A DNA stretch of 64,000 bases from contig CM043700.1 of NCBI GenBank assembly GCA_023935145.1, positions 36,635,620 to 36,699,619 of the forward strand, given 5' to 3'. Both the position numbers and the translations under genes were made by a program. The stretch is from Bretschneidera sinensis. Lineage: Eukaryota > Streptophyta > Magnoliopsida > Brassicales > Akaniaceae. Of this stretch, positions 60,867 to 64,000 are shown one piece after another. Every line of letters begins with the position of its first letter. Positions within the stretch are counted from its first letter, which is position 1. The notes beneath the pieces are model-generated. The model saw only the letters and a program-made list of their open reading frames with translations, ran no database searches and had not been told where the DNA came from.

Positions 60867-61333
60867 TTCACTCTCTCTCCACTGATTGATATTTTTTGTT
60901 AAGTAAATCGTCCATTAATTTTATTCGCACTGTTGTTTAGATTTACCTGACTTAAACGCACAGTTTTCTTTCTCTTCCTTAAATTGGTTTTACCGTTTTG
61001 CGTGAAACCCGGGGCCGGCATTAGGCACCGTTTGATGATCTGGCACCGCCAATATTTTGAAAAAACACAAAAATCGTTTTTCTCACAAGGGTCATTAACT
61101 GCCTCTCGCGCCTTCTTCCCTGTCACAAAGCCCTTCAATATAAATCTCAAAATTCTATAAAATCATTCTCAGATCACAAATTATCGTCTCTTTCTGTCTG
61201 CACTTTCAAGCATCTCAAGCACCGTATACTCGGTGCTTGAGGCCATTAACACCACCGTATCCTAAAACTGACTGTAAATCGTCTTCACATTTGAGAAGTT
61301 TTACTCTTTTTAAAGATTTTTTTTTGGAATGCA
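60867..61333. promoter_or_regulatory. Divergent promoter region of omega-amidase and RKD-like genes
   Basis: 467 bp between the two start codons. Plus-strand TATA-like motifs AATATAAAT (61137) and CTATAAAAT (61154) lie 170-200 bp before the RKD-like ATG. A GC-richer patch with CCCGGGGCCGGC lies at 61008-61020. No clear TATA was found on the minus strand. Confidence 0.5.
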
Positions 61334-63381
61334 ATGGCAGATCCAAGGGCGGTTGTTCCATACCATGATCCCTATAATGGCGAGTATGGCGATGACGTTC
61401 TCAATTTCATTGCATGCCCGAACCCCAGTTTCATAGATTTATCATTAAACCAAGGACCCTTTTCACAACCCTCCTCGGTTCCTCAATCTAGTGATCAAAT
61501 CGCGGATGCTAATGATCCGTTTGATGATCCAGTCATGTGGGGTTTGCCCAAAGAGTCCAATGCAGGGGACTCTCAAGCGGGTCCTTCGGGAATTCATGGG
61601 GAAACGAGTAATCGAGGAGAGGAGAAATGGCAAGTACCAGAGAATTCAGATTCTGGAAATTCAAGGACTCTTTCAGTTTGGCCACCGGAACCAGTCCCTT
61701 TTGGCTGCAGTTGTTGCCTTGTTCTTAGAGAAATAATTCATACTAATGGTAGATTTCATGTTATAATAATAATTTGCAAGTTTTGCTTTTCAATTATAGA
61801 TGAATCAAGTTTTCAAGTTTTACATGATTAGTTCATTTGATGGTGTGAATTGTAGGCCAAGATGTTACGAGACTTGAGATTCATGGAAGACTTGGGTTGA
61901 TCTGTCATGCTATTCTTGAGATTCAACAGAACGCGTCTTCTGTTTCAGAGGGTCAGCAGTATCAAATGTTTGAGTAAGTTTAATTGATAAGTACTGTGTT
62001 TTTCTTTCTTTGACAGTTAAATTAATTTGTTCTCTTTGAACAATGGTTTACAGCAATCACGAGAAATTCTTACTTAAATTACAAACTAAACCAATCACAA
62101 GCTGCCAATTCAGATAGTTTGAAACTATATTACATTATTGAGGTTTCGAAATCTGGGAATTGTTTAAAATGGTGAAACATGATTGGTTTGGTCTACAAGT
62201 AAGAATTTCTTTGCAACCACACGAGCTTAGGGTAGAAGTAGTAATTAGTCTGCTTTGTGCAATGTCTTTATTTTTAAGTTGTGGGATTTCAAACTTAGTA
62301 ACTTTTTTTGGGGTCTAATTGTTGTTTAGTCCTAGTCTTTTGTCTTTTACTTTTGATCATATGTAGGATCTACTTAATTTTGTGTTTTGGATCTAACTCA
62401 CTTTTTATTCTTTTGGGTTTAATTTAGTTTTTGCAAGAAAAGCATAGATGGTGTCAAGCAATTTCTGGTTCAATATTGTTTGGAGAGAAAACAAGCTGGA
62501 TTTATCATGGTGCCGGATCCCCTTTCAATCTTCTACGAAGCCATGTGTGTTGGAATATTGGATTGGGATGAAAATATGCTTGATGATGACTTCATTCCAT
62601 CATTTTCACCAAATTCAGGTCTCTATACCTTTTGAGTTTGTATAGATTACTATTTTGCAGACTCTGCTTGCTTTATACAAGTTTACTTGTTGATGTCACT
62701 ATATTATGAAAATACGTAAATTCCCTGCAGGACCTGTTAATATGGATCAATCAGAGGCAGCAAATGGCACAGAGAAGACTCCTAGGACCTCTCTTTCAGC
62801 ACAGGTTTAGTTACTCTCTTCAATCATGTTAAAAGGCTCTCAGCCAACTAGCATTTACCTGTTGATTTTTTATTTCAGTTTTTAGGCTGCTACCCATTGA
62901 ATCCTTCTGTCTGTGTTATCTTTGTTATAAGTATTACTCATCTAACTTAGCTATTTTTGTTATGTTGAGGAGTAGTGCAGAGGATAAGAACAGGCAAGTT
63001 GACACTAAAAGATATTGGAAACTATTTTCATCTTCCAATTGAGGAGGCGTCCAAGAAGTTGAAGTTATGCCCGACTGTAATGAAGAAGATATGCCGCAGA
63101 GATGGCTTGAATAGATGGCCCCATCGAAAGGTTTGCATCCAGCAATTTTAACTTTTGGGATAATTGGTCACCCAACTTATCTCTTTTACATGATACATCA
63201 TGTGTGTTTTCTTGATCATGACACGGTTCCTTTTGCAATTCAGATTAAAAGCTTGGAGAGGAAAATATCAATTCTGAAACCAAGTCTCAGTTCAAGTAAT
63301 GCAGAGGAAAGGGGTAATGCTCAAGCAGAAATCCAGATGCTTCAAGAAAAAATGGACAAAGTTTGTGCTGGATTAGCATGA
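61334..63381 (+). CDS. RWP-RK domain transcription factor (RKD-like)
   Basis: Six exons on the plus strand: 61334-61748, 61856-61973, 62428-62618, 62731-62804, 62981-63130 and 63244-63381. Phases agree and give 361 residues. The N-terminus is acidic and disordered. Residues 115-240 hold a conserved-looking block (CSCCLVLREIIHTNG, VTRLEIHGRLGLICHAILEI, LDWDENMLDDDFIPSF). The RWP-RK DNA-binding domain fills exon 5 (LTLKDIGNYFHLPIEEASKK to RWPHRK, residues 274-316). A short coiled coil (IKSLERKISIL, AEIQMLQEKMDKV) ends the protein. There is no PB1 domain, so it is an RKD-type and not a NIN-like protein. RKD factors act in the nucleus in egg-cell, embryo and nitrogen-related programmes; which applies here cannot be told. 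The start is the first ATG in the exon 1 frame. Confidence 0.9.
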
Positions 63382-63615
63382 GTGAATTATAAATTTAATC
63401 ATATGCCACACCACATGAGAGGAGTTAGCAATTAATTTTTGTAACGTTTTTCTTTTGTTTTTCCTCTTTTCTTTTAGTTTTTATAGGAATAGAATTTGAA
63501 GAGAGATATAAATTATAATGATTTTGGCGAAACAAAGAAGAAAAGACGAAGTCATGTGAAAATATTATCAGCATAAGCTTCTGTATCCTGGTTTTAGATC
63601 CTATATTAGAGAATG

Positions 63616-63664
<49 letters not shown>

Positions 63665-63780
63665 TTTTAATTATCATGTCGTTGTGAATGAGACTAGCTA
63701 GCAAACCTGGGCGGAAATTGCACAGCAATTTAAACTTGTTCTGTACTCTTCTCAGCAGGTAGAGAGGGAGAGAGAGGACA
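63382..63780. other. 3' flank of the RKD-like gene with TA microsatellite
   Basis: T-rich 3' UTR-like sequence. A TA run occupies 63619-63662. Confidence 0.6.
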
Positions 63781-64000
63781 CAGTAAATGACTATTCAACA
63801 TATGGACAGAAGTAGCTGTAAAATATTTTTCTGTGTATTATTAAGATTACAATGAGGTATATTTATACAAAAGTATTCCCCACAATTATAGGAGATCTAA
63901 TAGCTGATTCTCTTTGATTACATAAGATCAAATATTAAAGGAGAATTCATAGGAAGAGGTTACGATAACAGCAACACCCTTTCCTATTTATACGAGATTG
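63781..64000 (-). mobile_element. Copia-type LTR, minus strand, cut by the window edge
   Basis: On the minus strand, TTTTGTATAAATATACCTCA is followed by TTGTAATCTTAATAATACAC, the usual TATA / R-region arrangement of copia LTRs. The rest lies outside the window, so orientation and limits are provisional. Confidence 0.5.

Overview
The window is nuclear DNA of a flowering plant, most likely a woody eudicot. It is AT-rich, its genes have GT-AG introns, and the proteins belong to plant families (MSL10-type mechanosensitive channel, BIG GRAIN 1-like, RKD-type RWP-RK, chloroplast omega-amidase). It also holds Ty1/copia and Ty3/gypsy LTR retrotransposons. I cannot name the species. Exon boundaries were placed by hand from splice signals, reading phase and remembered family conservation; no search was run.

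Layout: (1) 1-19702: a minus-strand WDR76-like WD40 gene cut in two. Its 5' exon lies at 19355-19702 and its downstream exons at 1-2962. Between them sits a Tork/Tnt1-like copia element (2963-19351) whose 3' LTR is itself split by a 10.85-kb Tat-clade gypsy element (8028-18881, TSD AATGG). The gypsy element lies on the minus strand and carries a gag-pol with five in-frame stops and one frameshift, a spliced antisense ORF with its own TATA box, and a 49-bp tandem array. (2) 19703-25692: a foldback element and a complete five-exon MSL10-like gene (minus). (3) 25693-33310: intergenic repeats, then a complete five-exon Raf-like kinase gene (minus). (4) 33311-40040: a long AT-rich spacer and a single-exon BIG GRAIN 1-like gene (minus). 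(5) 40041-54243: a repeat-rich desert. It holds a decayed second copia element interrupted by a 2.08-kb solo LTR (TSD ATGCA), a 0.7-kb tandem duplication carrying an RNase H-like fragment, and an LTR-like fragment. (6) 54244-60866: a ten-exon omega-amidase gene (minus) with a GC-AG first intron and a 16-nt exon. (7) 61334-63381: a six-exon RKD-like transcription factor gene (plus), divergent from the omega-amidase across 467 bp. (8) The right edge holds part of a minus-strand LTR.

The host genes have unrelated roles: channel, kinase, growth regulator, amide metabolism, transcription factor. They form no pathway or operon. The main story is genome structure: an ordered series of insertions and deletions that broke a WD40 gene, and a Tat element with convergent sense and antisense coding units.
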